From Bacteroidota bacterium (GTDB lineage Bacteria > Bacteroidota > Rhodothermia > Rhodothermales > UBA10348), in assembly GCA_027622005.1 (NCBI GenBank), contig JAQBZH010000001.1, positions 88,329 through 124,472 of the forward strand: a stretch of DNA of 36,144 bases, in the 5' to 3' direction. Shown here one piece after another: positions 1 through 6,783 of the stretch. The first letter of the stretch is position 1. Every line of letters begins with the position of its first letter. Under the pieces are notes generated by a model. It ran no database searches and had not been told where the DNA came from. It was given only the letters and a program-made list of their open reading frames with translations. Position numbers and translations under genes: made by a program.

Positions 1-500
1 CTCTGATCTTCAGGAAACACCAAATTGCAACACAACAGCGTTCTTTGACCGCGACGATGCAGTTCAAACCGTGGAAGAACAAATCTCCAGGCCGGAAAAC
101 CAAACCAATCGCGGTCAGTTTTTCGACTCAGGTCAAACCGCATTCCACCATAGAGTCGAAATTCAGCGCCTGGTCGCTCCAAAAAGTCATCGATTTCCTG
201 CGCTAATTCATCGTACTCTGGAGTGGTATCTCCTGATAGTACCTTGGCGACGCCACACATGGCCACGCGATCGTCGGCGTGGCGACCCCGCCAGTACAGC
301 CGCTCAAAATTCTTTTGGGATTTGAGCCATTTTAACGGATCCACATTGGGGATCGGCATTTCGATCCGGACTAAGCCCGATGCGCCCGCTTCCTGCAATT
401 CAACGTGGTGGATAAGCGACGAACGCAGTCGACTTTTGAGGTCGGCGCCGGAATCTCCGATGCTAATATGATCGTCTTGAAGGATTTGGATAGGGTCCAA
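1..500 (-). CDS. menF: Isochorismate synthase MenF, N-terminal part (runs off the window)
   Basis: This minus-strand reading frame stays open to the window edge. It gives about 166 residues of the N-terminal region of a MenF/chorismate-binding enzyme, which converts chorismate to isochorismate at the entry to menaquinone synthesis. The recognisable stretch contains YWRGRHADD, then FRLYGGMRFD, then WRFVLPRFEL, which match the N-terminal sheet of menaquinone-type isochorismate synthases. The catalytic C-terminal half lies outside the window. No ATG is available in frame after the upstream stop. A TTG at 500 is the most plausible start, and rarer starts further upstream cannot be excluded. It follows the unknown membrane protein gene closely and is probably in the same transcript. 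Menaquinone is the expected electron acceptor for the complex I encoded at the other end of the window. The family call is fairly firm; the start is not. Confidence 0.75.
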   Translation of the reverse strand, partial: MDPIQILQDDHISIGDSGADLKSRLRSSLIHHVELQEAGASGLVRIEMPIPNVDPLKWLKSQKNFERLYWRGRHADDRVAMCGVAKVLSGDTTPEYDELAQEIDDFLERPGAEFRLYGGMRFDLSRKTDRDWFGFPAWRFVLPRFELHRRGQRTLLCCNLVFPEDQ

Positions 501-582
501 CCGATTGAAAGGAAGCGTTATAAGTTTATTAATTCGGGCAGGAATATACCCAATCAGTAAGATTGGAATGCCCGGGATTTTC

Positions 583-1209
583 CTACTTTCTGTTTTTATG
601 GTAAGTCATTATTTCGATCATTCGCTTTTCCATACGATCTAGTTCGAATAGAGGTGCGCCATATTTACGGCTCGCACTCACTAACACATTCTTTAAGATC
701 CGGTCGTGAATTGGAATTTGGGTTGGACGGGCTCTCTTGCTCACCAAATCTACCAAAACTGTCAGTATTTGCCATCGAAGTAAAACGAATCCGATCACCC
801 CGCTTCCGACGGCTGCCATTTGACCGGAACTCGCGAAATAACTCATAGCCATCACGAACAAAAGCCCCTGGACAATCGGGTGATTCATAAAACGAATCGG
901 ACCAACCAGGCCATAAACCACCACGTTTGGCGCTAAAAAAGACATCACCAGAAAAAGAAAGAAAGAAACGAGCACAGCCGGAATCGGAGAAAGAATCAAC
1001 AATAAACAAGGAAGAGCCCAAACGGTGAGGGTAACAGGGAGTCGACTCCAATCTCCAGCTTTTTGAAATAACGTCTGCAAGCCCAATTTTTTGATGATAT
1101 CAGGCGAATAGGATTCCAGATCCCGAACCGTAGTGTGATACCAGATGCCATCTGATGTAAAAATACCTCCAGGCATTTCAACAAAGGTGAGCGGCGCGGA
1201 CTTAATCAT
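583..1209 (-). CDS. Membrane protein of unknown function
   Basis: This is a 208-residue protein starting at an ATG (MIKSAPL) that overlaps the stop of the YbbR-like gene by 8 bases, so the two are probably translationally coupled. I do not recognise the family. A polar N-terminal part of about 60 residues is followed by roughly four hydrophobic segments between residues 60 and 150. A basic C-terminal tail of about 55 residues is probably cytoplasmic. A longer frame extends upstream to 1344, but it runs inside the YbbR-like gene, so the 1209 start is preferred. Its position between a YbbR/CdaR-like gene and menF suggests a housekeeping envelope protein, but no function can be assigned. Confidence 0.7.
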   Translation of the reverse strand: MIKSAPLTFVEMPGGIFTSDGIWYHTTVRDLESYSPDIIKKLGLQTLFQKAGDWSRLPVTLTVWALPCLLLILSPIPAVLVSFFLFLVMSFLAPNVVVYGLVGPIRFMNHPIVQGLLFVMAMSYFASSGQMAAVGSGVIGFVLLRWQILTVLVDLVSKRARPTQIPIHDRILKNVLVSASRKYGAPLFELDRMEKRMIEIMTYHKNRK

Positions 1210-2182
1210 TCCGAATATCGTAATACCGGAGTCCGATCGGATTGATTTTGATCTCCCGAATTTCAAGACCGTTGGGCGTGTGGACCATGGGATAGACGAG
1301 TCCTTTTTCATCTCGGCTGGTATCCGAATACGGCACGAAAACATAAAAATCTTCGTCGCTCAGCGAGGCATCATATTGAGAGAGAGGAATTTGATAAGTC
1401 AATTCTACTTTGGAGGGTACAAACGATACGTTCGCGCCTTCCGCCAGTCCAATGGCTCGTACTTCGACCGTGCGGGTAGCCTCGGTAAACTGCTGTATGT
1501 CGCCTCGGACTAGAACTTTGGTGACATCAAAATTAATCAAACCAGCCAGGGAGTCCGAAACGGCAATCATGGCCTCCAAGGAATCGCTCAGCTCACCTAG
1601 ACGGCGCTTTTGGGTTTTCCACTTCGTAATTCCGAAAACGATAGATGCTGCGCCTGAAACGGTGATGGAATCCGGGACAATCGATACGTTTCCGATCAAG
1701 CCAAATCCCGGGGACAAACCAACTGAAACGGCTGATTCAATGGGTATTTTTCGATACACCCGATCTTCGATTGAAATCTGAGCAGTTCGCGGGGTCACCG
1801 TTTGCAAGCTAACATTCTTGATCACTTCAGCGGCAACGACAAGCATGTCCACTTCGCCTTCGATGGGTACGATCGGGATGGTGGGTAGTTTATAGAGTAA
1901 GCGAAGAACCTGAACCCCTTCGCCTTCAACCTGAATACGAATGGAGGTGGGTGGTAAGACGGACAGGGCTTTATCTGGCGCCAAATTCAGTATTTCGGTC
2001 GGAAAATCAATGACTTGGGTGTACGTCTCTTGCAAAGAGAACGCAAACCACAATATGGATGCGGCCAAAATGCACATAGAAATAACGAACCCTTTGTTCT
2101 CCGGCTCTCGAGAATCGAACCGCGCACCCGATCGAATCGGGGAAAACAACGCCCGGAATTTTTGAGTGATGGATCGTCTCAT
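1202..2182 (-). CDS. YbbR-domain (CdaR-like) membrane-anchored protein
   Basis: This 326-residue protein has a basic N-terminus, a single membrane segment at about residues 30-50, and a long extracytoplasmic part made of beta-rich repeats typical of YbbR domains (for example PTSIRIQVEGEG and PDSITVSGAAS). In Firmicutes the YbbR protein CdaR regulates the diadenylate cyclase CdaA that makes c-di-AMP. Members in Bacteroidota usually have one anchor and several YbbR repeats, as here. No cdaA gene is next to it in this window, so a c-di-AMP role is inference from the family. It starts 23 bases after the stop of the tailed BMC-H gene and overlaps the next gene by 8 bases, so it is probably read through from the shell genes. 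Confidence 0.75.
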   Translation of the reverse strand: MRRSITQKFRALFSPIRSGARFDSREPENKGFVISMCILAASILWFAFSLQETYTQVIDFPTEILNLAPDKALSVLPPTSIRIQVEGEGVQVLRLLYKLPTIPIVPIEGEVDMLVVAAEVIKNVSLQTVTPRTAQISIEDRVYRKIPIESAVSVGLSPGFGLIGNVSIVPDSITVSGAASIVFGITKWKTQKRRLGELSDSLEAMIAVSDSLAGLINFDVTKVLVRGDIQQFTEATRTVEVRAIGLAEGANVSFVPSKVELTYQIPLSQYDASLSDEDFYVFVPYSDTSRDEKGLVYPMVHTPNGLEIREIKINPIGLRYYDIRND

Positions 2183-2205
2183 GGGTTTTCCAAGGCGAAA
2201 ATGTT

Positions 2206-2775
2206 CTACCTGAGATTCCTAAGCGCGTCGACTAGCTGCGTTTTACTAGCGCGGGCTATTTCTCTTCCTTGAATGGGTAGGTTGTCAAAAGTTCGGGCCA
2301 GCGATCGAAGCTCTCGAACCGTCATATCTTCCAAAGGACTATTAGCGGGAGCGGCTTTGGGCGTCTTTGCGGCGGCCTTTTTGGGGGCGGCCTTTGCGGG
2401 GACTTTTGCGGGGGCTTGTTTTGCGGGGGCGGCCTTTTTGACGGCAGCCTTGGTCGCGGTCGCTATTTTCACTTTAGGGGTCGGAGACGCCTTTTTGCCT
2501 GACTGCATCGCGCGCACATCGTCCGAAGGGCGTGCTATGACATGCGACGTTACCACTTGGCCAATTTTCTTCGCTGCCGCCGTTCCCGCTTCCACGGCGG
2601 CTTGAACAGCTGCTGTATCACCAGCAATTTGAACGGTGATCATAGCCGCATCCGTACGCTCCATCGCAACCAGCGATACCTGAGCTGTCTTCAGCATGGC
2701 ATCTGCTGCTTCAATTGCAGCTATCAGTCCGCGGGTTTCAACAAAACCCATTGCTTCATGCATGGCTTGAGCCAT
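2206..2775 (-). CDS. BMC-H shell protein with Lys/Ala/Pro linker and C-terminal Rho_N/SAP-like domain
   Basis: Residues 1-90 form a complete BMC-H domain ([20 protein letters not shown], then HVIARPSDDV) of the kind that makes the hexagonal tiles of bacterial microcompartments. The edge lysine in ADAMLK and the arginine in ARP, which pack hexamers side by side, are both kept. The central pore loop reads TDAA in place of the usual glycine-rich KIGGG/KIGSG. Residues 91-147 are a low-complexity linker of Lys, Ala and Pro resembling the tail of histone H1 or of mycobacterial HU. Residues 148-189 (MTVRELRSLA, then REIARASKTQLVDALR) resemble a Rho N-terminal/SAP-type helical domain, a fold often linked to nucleic-acid binding. 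Most BMC-H proteins have about 90-100 residues; this one has 189. It follows the other BMC-H gene after 86 bases. The BMC call is firm; the tail function is inference. Confidence 0.88.
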   Translation of the reverse strand: MAQAMHEAMGFVETRGLIAAIEAADAMLKTAQVSLVAMERTDAAMITVQIAGDTAAVQAAVEAGTAAAKKIGQVVTSHVIARPSDDVRAMQSGKKASPTPKVKIATATKAAVKKAAPAKQAPAKVPAKAAPKKAAAKTPKAAPANSPLEDMTVRELRSLARTFDNLPIQGREIARASKTQLVDALRNLR

Positions 2776-2795
2776 ATCGATTCACGCTGAATAAT

Positions 2796-2822
2796 GGAGG
2801 ACTTCAGTGGCTGAAGTGCTCC
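2796..2822 (-). promoter_or_regulatory. Stem-loop between the two shell genes
   Basis: The 86-base gap between the BMC-H genes holds an inverted repeat. ACTTCAG and CTGAAGT enclose a 3-base loop, and the stem is extended by GGAG/CTCC across one mismatch. No T-run follows on the minus strand, so it does not look like an intrinsic terminator. It could stabilise or process the transcript so that the two shell subunits are made in different amounts, or limit read-through. Confidence 0.45.
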
Positions 2823-2861
2823 CGTCCGATTCAATTAAGTGTCCAGTCCAGTACGGACAGA

Positions 2862-3155
2862 TTAGCCATCCAATCCGGAGGGCAATATGGATTCTACGTC
2901 TGAGTGTGGACGTGGGATAACGTGCACCGAGACTAGCTCCCCAACCCGTTCGGCTGCGGCGGCTCCGGCATCGGTAGCGGCTTTAACGGCACCAACATCT
3001 CCACGCACCATCACCGTTACATACCCGCCACCAATTTTCTCTTTGCCAATCAAATGTACTTTTGCGGCTTTGACCATGGCATCGGCGGCTTCTATTGCAC
3101 CAACCAATCCTTTAGTCTCGATCATTCCAAGAGCGATTCCGTAATCTTCTGCCAT
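2862..3155 (-). CDS. BMC-H shell protein, PduA/CsoS1-like
   Basis: This is a 97-residue single-domain BMC-H protein, the normal family length. It is very close in pattern to PduA-type hexamers: [19 protein letters not shown] near the start, the pore loop [23 protein letters not shown] in the middle, and [15 protein letters not shown] at the end. The edge lysine (AMVK) and the PRP arginine that tile hexamers are present. ATG 3155 is preferred because it gives the standard N-terminus; a TTG at 3197 would add 14 residues not seen in the family. It is the first gene after the promoter at 3268-3297 and precedes the tailed BMC-H gene. No BMC-P (EutN/CcmL) gene, BMC-T gene, aldehyde dehydrogenase or signature enzyme occurs anywhere in the window, so the compartment type cannot be named. 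Confidence 0.93.
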   Translation of the reverse strand: MAEDYGIALGMIETKGLVGAIEAADAMVKAAKVHLIGKEKIGGGYVTVMVRGDVGAVKAATDAGAAAAERVGELVSVHVIPRPHSDVESILPSGLDG

Positions 3156-3221
3156 TGCGAGTTCGTGTATTATCGAGAAGGGTTTCCGAACCAACAATCT
3201 TCACTCGAAGACCGCTGTTAG

Positions 3222-3248
3222 GGAGCACCCGGCAAGGAGCCGGAGCAC
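3222..3248 (-). promoter_or_regulatory. Hairpin and direct repeat in the shell-gene 5' leader
   Basis: Within the leader of about 100 bases ahead of the first shell gene, CCGGC and GCCGG enclose a 5-base loop. The hairpin is flanked on both sides by direct copies of GGAGCAC (3222-3228 and 3242-3248, plus-strand reading). This could be a leader structure or a protein binding site. The evidence is only the symmetry. Confidence 0.3.
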
Positions 3249-3267
3249 GCCATTCGGTTAAGCACTT

Positions 3268-3297
3268 AATATAGACCTAGTCATACCCGTTTGTCAA
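3268..3297 (-). promoter_or_regulatory. Promoter for the BMC-H operon
   Basis: On the minus strand, TTGACA (plus-strand 3292-3297) is followed after 18 bases by TATATT (3268-3273). The same arrangement, TTGACT-N18-TATATT, lies ahead of the tRNA-Val gene in this window, which supports its use by the main sigma factor. It lies about 110 bases upstream of the ATG at 3155. Confidence 0.6.
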
Positions 3298-3373
3298 AGA
3301 TTCACTCGCCTCATCTGCGATGAATTGAGTATTATGGGCCATTCATTTCAATATTCGCCCGTCATTTTTTCAG

Positions 3374-4477
3374 ATGATTAAAGCTGCCCTCATCGCTGGT
3401 GCCCGACCAAATTTTATTAAAATTGCTGCCTTGGGTCGGGCTTTTACCGATTCGGGTCACTTCTCGAATACGCTTATTCATACTGGCCAGCACTACGACG
3501 CCAAAATGAGCGATATTTTTTTCACGCAGCTGGGTATGCCAGAGCCGGATATGTTTTTGGGAATCGGGTCCGGTTCTCACGCCACACAGACGGCGGCGGT
3601 CATGGTGGAGACGGAAAAAGTGTTCACTGCTAACCGGCCTGATGTCGTTGTGGTCGTAGGCGATGTTAATTCTACAGTGGCAACGGCATTGACGGCCAAA
3701 AAAATGTGTATCCCGGTGGTGCACGTTGAGGCAGGTTTACGGTCTTTTGACCCGGGTATGCCGGAAGAGATCAATCGAATCGTGACCGATGCCATTTCGG
3801 ACTTATTGTATGTGAGCGAACCGTCAGGGCTGACTCATCTAAAAAACGAGGGGGTTCCGGACCATAAGGTGATATTTGCCGGCAACGTCATGATCGATTC
3901 ACTTCGGCGGTTCGAAGAAAAAGCGCGGGCAACTAAATATCACGCTGAGATCGGACTGGATGCTGGCAAATATTTTTTGATTACGGCCCATCGTCCGGCG
4001 ATGGTAGATAATGATGATCAACTGCGCGTTTTTGCCCACGCTTTGTTGGGCCTGGCGGAAATGGGTGATGTCGTATTTCCGATCCATCCGCGAACCTCTA
4101 AGCGCTTGGAGGCCATAGGTTTAGGGCCAAAATTAGCAGCTAATGGTCGTATCCGTATGACCGAGCCCATTGGTTATTTGGAGTTTATGAATTTGATGAT
4201 GCATGCGGGATTGATTGTGACCGACAGCGGCGGCGTTCAGGAAGAATCGACCGCTTTGGCGGTCCCATGTGCCACCGTACGACCCAATACGGAACGCCCC
4301 GTTACTGTCGACGAGGGCACCAATGAATTGATGAGACTGGATGTAGACGAGATCGTGGCAGCAGGTCGGAAGGCGCTTTCTGGTGGCTGGAAAACGGGAC
4401 GAGTTCCTGAGTTGTGGGACGGAAAAGCGGCTAATCGAATCGCCGAACATCTAGCCGAAACGCTTCCAACTCTGTAA
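3374..4477 (+). CDS. wecB: UDP-N-acetylglucosamine 2-epimerase (non-hydrolysing)
   Basis: This 367-residue protein is of full WecB length. WecB interconverts UDP-GlcNAc and UDP-ManNAc for surface polysaccharide synthesis in the cytoplasm. The family motifs are present in order: GARPNFIKIAAL at residues 9-20, HTGQHYD, GDVNST with the catalytic Asp, HVEAGLRSF with Glu, MPEEINRI with the second Glu, TAHRP with the catalytic His, and DSGGVQEE near residue 285. The usual HRxEN box is altered to HRPAMVDN, but the His is kept. The start ATG at 3374 gives the normal N-terminus. The gene stands alone on the plus strand, diverges from the shell genes, and ends 11 bases before the convergent glycosyltransferase gene. 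A second paralogue lies at 5692-6780. The exact substrate is not proven by sequence. Confidence 0.88.
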   Translation: MIKAALIAGARPNFIKIAALGRAFTDSGHFSNTLIHTGQHYDAKMSDIFFTQLGMPEPDMFLGIGSGSHATQTAAVMVETEKVFTANRPDVVVVVGDVNSTVATALTAKKMCIPVVHVEAGLRSFDPGMPEEINRIVTDAISDLLYVSEPSGLTHLKNEGVPDHKVIFAGNVMIDSLRRFEEKARATKYHAEIGLDAGKYFLITAHRPAMVDNDDQLRVFAHALLGLAEMGDVVFPIHPRTSKRLEAIGLGPKLAANGRIRMTEPIGYLEFMNLMMHAGLIVTDSGGVQEESTALAVPCATVRPNTERPVTVDEGTNELMRLDVDEIVAAGRKALSGGWKTGRVPELWDGKAANRIAEHLAETLPTL

Positions 4478-4488
4478 TTAGGCTTTTT

Positions 4489-5679
4489 TTAGCCAATCAA
4501 CGAGCGGTAGACGTTTACCAGTGCGGTCGATGTCCCGTCCCAATTGTAGCGGTCTCGCACGGCTACACTTCCCGCAAGCCCCTGTTTTTTTCTGAGTTCG
4601 GCGCTATTTATCAGTGCGATGGCATGTGCGGCGAGTTCCTCGGGCCGGCCTGACTCGTAAACCAAGCCGCATTTGGTCTCGTTGACGATACGCTTCAAAG
4701 GCTTACAGTTTGAAACGATGCAGGGAAGCTCCATAAACATGTAGTGAAAGAGCTTATGCGGGATGGTATGGTCGGTGTGGATCGTTTTTTTGTGGGGAAT
4801 AATCCCGATATCGCAAGCGGCCATGTAACTTTTGACTTTTTTCTGGTCCTGCCAGCCAGTGAATTGGACGTGCTGATCCATTCCGAGCTCGCTTACGAGG
4901 GCCTCTATCTCGGACTTTACAGATCCGTCCCCCACCAGCACCAACTCGGCACTCGGATGCTGTTTGGTGATGATCGGCATGGCTCGAACCACATCTTCCA
5001 ACCCCCGATGCCGATCCATTCCACCTGTGTAAATTAGTCGAGGCCGGAGTTCTTCGAAACCAGCCAGATGCATGGGCGGCCACGACGCAAAATCGTGTAG
5101 GTTGATGGTATTGGGAACGGTTGAAATCTGGGAAGATGGAAGGCCGTTTTGCGTTAATCGCTCTGCCATCTCCTCAATGACCACGATCAGGTGATCGACT
5201 TCCCGGGTCCATTTATCCTCCAAAACTTGCCATTTTTCGAGGTTTACGACCCATTTTCCGGGTATCGTCGTGCTCCATTTGTAGTGTCGGAGGGCTTCGA
5301 CCCAGTTTTCGTGCATATCGCCGACTACCGGAACACCGATCTTCTTCCCCGCTTTTATGCAGGCCCCGAAGAGGTACAAGTCATGAGCGTGGATGGCCCC
5401 GAACGGGTGGGTGGTGTAAAGTTTGCTGAGTTTAGACCCGAGATACCAGTCCAAAAATGGAAAACTACCTGCCAGTCCGCGCATTTTATTCCGCATTTGA
5501 GCTGGAATGCGGGCCCGAACGATCCGTGAGGAGCCCGACTCTTCAAGCTCGTCGCGACTATCCGGACCGATGGCTAAAACCGTAACCTCATACCCCGCAG
5601 AAACGAGCGTTTTTACCTCGTTTTCAACCCGTAAATCGGGTGGATACGCATGATCTAAGACCATCACAATGTGCTTCAT
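4489..5679 (-). CDS. Glycosyltransferase, GT4-like
   Basis: This 396-residue protein has the two Rossmann-fold halves of a GT-B enzyme. The N-terminal half begins MKHIVMVLDHAYPPDLRV with the usual acceptor-side start and contains AIHAHDLYLF. The C-terminal half holds RLIYTGGMDRHRGLEDVV, AELVLVGDG, VQFTGWQ, the nucleotide-sugar site around GIIPHKKTIHTDHTIPHKLF, and ELPCIVSNC. It would transfer a sugar from a nucleotide donor to a growing surface glycan at the cytoplasmic face of the membrane. It is the last gene of the minus-strand glycan operon, 12 bases after the second epimerase. Donor and acceptor are unknown. Confidence 0.85.
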   Translation of the reverse strand: MKHIVMVLDHAYPPDLRVENEVKTLVSAGYEVTVLAIGPDSRDELEESGSSRIVRARIPAQMRNKMRGLAGSFPFLDWYLGSKLSKLYTTHPFGAIHAHDLYLFGACIKAGKKIGVPVVGDMHENWVEALRHYKWSTTIPGKWVVNLEKWQVLEDKWTREVDHLIVVIEEMAERLTQNGLPSSQISTVPNTINLHDFASWPPMHLAGFEELRPRLIYTGGMDRHRGLEDVVRAMPIITKQHPSAELVLVGDGSVKSEIEALVSELGMDQHVQFTGWQDQKKVKSYMAACDIGIIPHKKTIHTDHTIPHKLFHYMFMELPCIVSNCKPLKRIVNETKCGLVYESGRPEELAAHAIALINSAELRKKQGLAGSVAVRDRYNWDGTSTALVNVYRSLIG

Positions 5680-5691
5680 GCGTGTTCTTGG

Positions 5692-6780
5692 TTACTTGGA
5701 TGGATGATCAGAGGCTGGTGGGTTAAAGGATTCGGCTAATATCCGACAAATGTGACTAGAAGCCGTTCCTCCAGCCACGGAACCGAACAAGGGAGCGGGG
5801 CCTGTGGGCTCAAGGGAGATTGCGCGCACAATGGCGTGGGAATCTGCGCCCACAATTTGATTCCATCCCCCTTCGAGCGTCTCCGTCCACTCGGTCTCAT
5901 CCCGCATAGTGATGCAGGGCTTCCCGAGCCAAACCGCCTCCTTTTGAAGCCCCCCGGAGTCAGTCAGAACTTTGCTGCTTTGGCTGATTAGCGTAAGCAT
6001 GGCGAGGTAAGACACCGGCTCAATGATCCGTATGTTGCCCGAAACCAGGAAGCGGGACAACAAGTTACGCGTGCGCGGATGTACGGGCCATACGATTGTT
6101 TTTTCGATCTGACCAAAAGCCTGTAGAATGGCCTCCAGTCTGCTAGGATCGTCGGTGTTTTCTGCGCGGTGGACGGTGGCAAGGAAATAACTGGACGGGG
6201 CCCCTTTTAGAATGGACTCTAGGGGGCGCGATTCTGCGGCACGGTGTGCGAAAAACCGGGTTGCGTCGAGCATGACGTCGCCAGTGAGGTGGACTCCTTT
6301 GGTCATGCCTTCCCTTGCTAGATGCTCGACGGCCGTTTGGGTTGGGCAAAACAATAGGCCAGACAACCTGTCGGTCACGATTCGGTTGATTTCCTCGGGC
6401 ATCCGCATATTGAACGAACGCAGCCCAGCTTCGACGTGGGCCACAGGAATTCCTAATTTTGCTCCAACTATGGCGCACGCGAGCGTGCTGTTGGTATCGC
6501 CATATACGACGAGCCAGTCGGGTCGCTTTGTCTGTAGATAGCTCTCCAATCCGATCATCATGGCACCGGTCTGGGCCCCATGACTCCCCGATCCTACTTC
6601 CAAGTTGGTGTCCGGCAAGGGGATGCCAAGTTCAGAGAAAAACACATCGCTCATCCCCGGATCATAGTGCTGGCCGGTGTGCACGATTCGCTCTCGAAAG
6701 CCCGCTTGTAGGAATGCGTGGCTCACAACCGCTGCTTTGATAAATTGGGGTCGAGCGCCCACTACCGTTACGATATCCAT
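5692..6780 (-). CDS. UDP-N-acetylglucosamine 2-epimerase family (WecB/WbpI-like)
   Basis: This 362-residue protein carries the full set of non-hydrolysing 2-epimerase motifs: VVGARPQFIKAA, HTGQHYDPGMSD, YGDTNST, HVEAGLRSFNMRMPEEINR, TVHRAEN and DSGGLQKEA. The C-terminal box TMRDETEWTETLEGGWN resembles the subgroup that includes WbpI/WlbD, which act on UDP-2,3-diacetamido sugars. The substrate may therefore differ from that of the wecB gene at 3374-4477. It starts 3 bases after the stop of the upstream glycosyltransferase gene and is followed 12 bases later by another, so it is an integral member of the operon. All catalytic acidic residues and the His are kept. The subgroup assignment is inference from one motif. 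Confidence 0.85.
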   Translation of the reverse strand: MDIVTVVGARPQFIKAAVVSHAFLQAGFRERIVHTGQHYDPGMSDVFFSELGIPLPDTNLEVGSGSHGAQTGAMMIGLESYLQTKRPDWLVVYGDTNSTLACAIVGAKLGIPVAHVEAGLRSFNMRMPEEINRIVTDRLSGLLFCPTQTAVEHLAREGMTKGVHLTGDVMLDATRFFAHRAAESRPLESILKGAPSSYFLATVHRAENTDDPSRLEAILQAFGQIEKTIVWPVHPRTRNLLSRFLVSGNIRIIEPVSYLAMLTLISQSSKVLTDSGGLQKEAVWLGKPCITMRDETEWTETLEGGWNQIVGADSHAIVRAISLEPTGPAPLFGSVAGGTASSHICRILAESFNPPASDHPSK

Positions 6781-6783
6781 GAA

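Noticed and set aside
2273-2605. Plus-strand frame of 110 codons rich in Ala and Phe opposite the tailed BMC-H gene
   Set aside because: Its composition is the complement of the Lys/Ala/Pro linker codons on the other strand; it is a mirror of a real gene.
3298-3373. Promoter for wecB on the plus strand
   Set aside because: TATTAT occurs near 3330 but no fitting -35 box stands at the right distance, so no call was made.
4478-4488. Bidirectional terminator between the convergent wecB and glycosyltransferase genes
   Set aside because: GGCT and AGCC around a T-run give only a 4-base stem, too weak to call.
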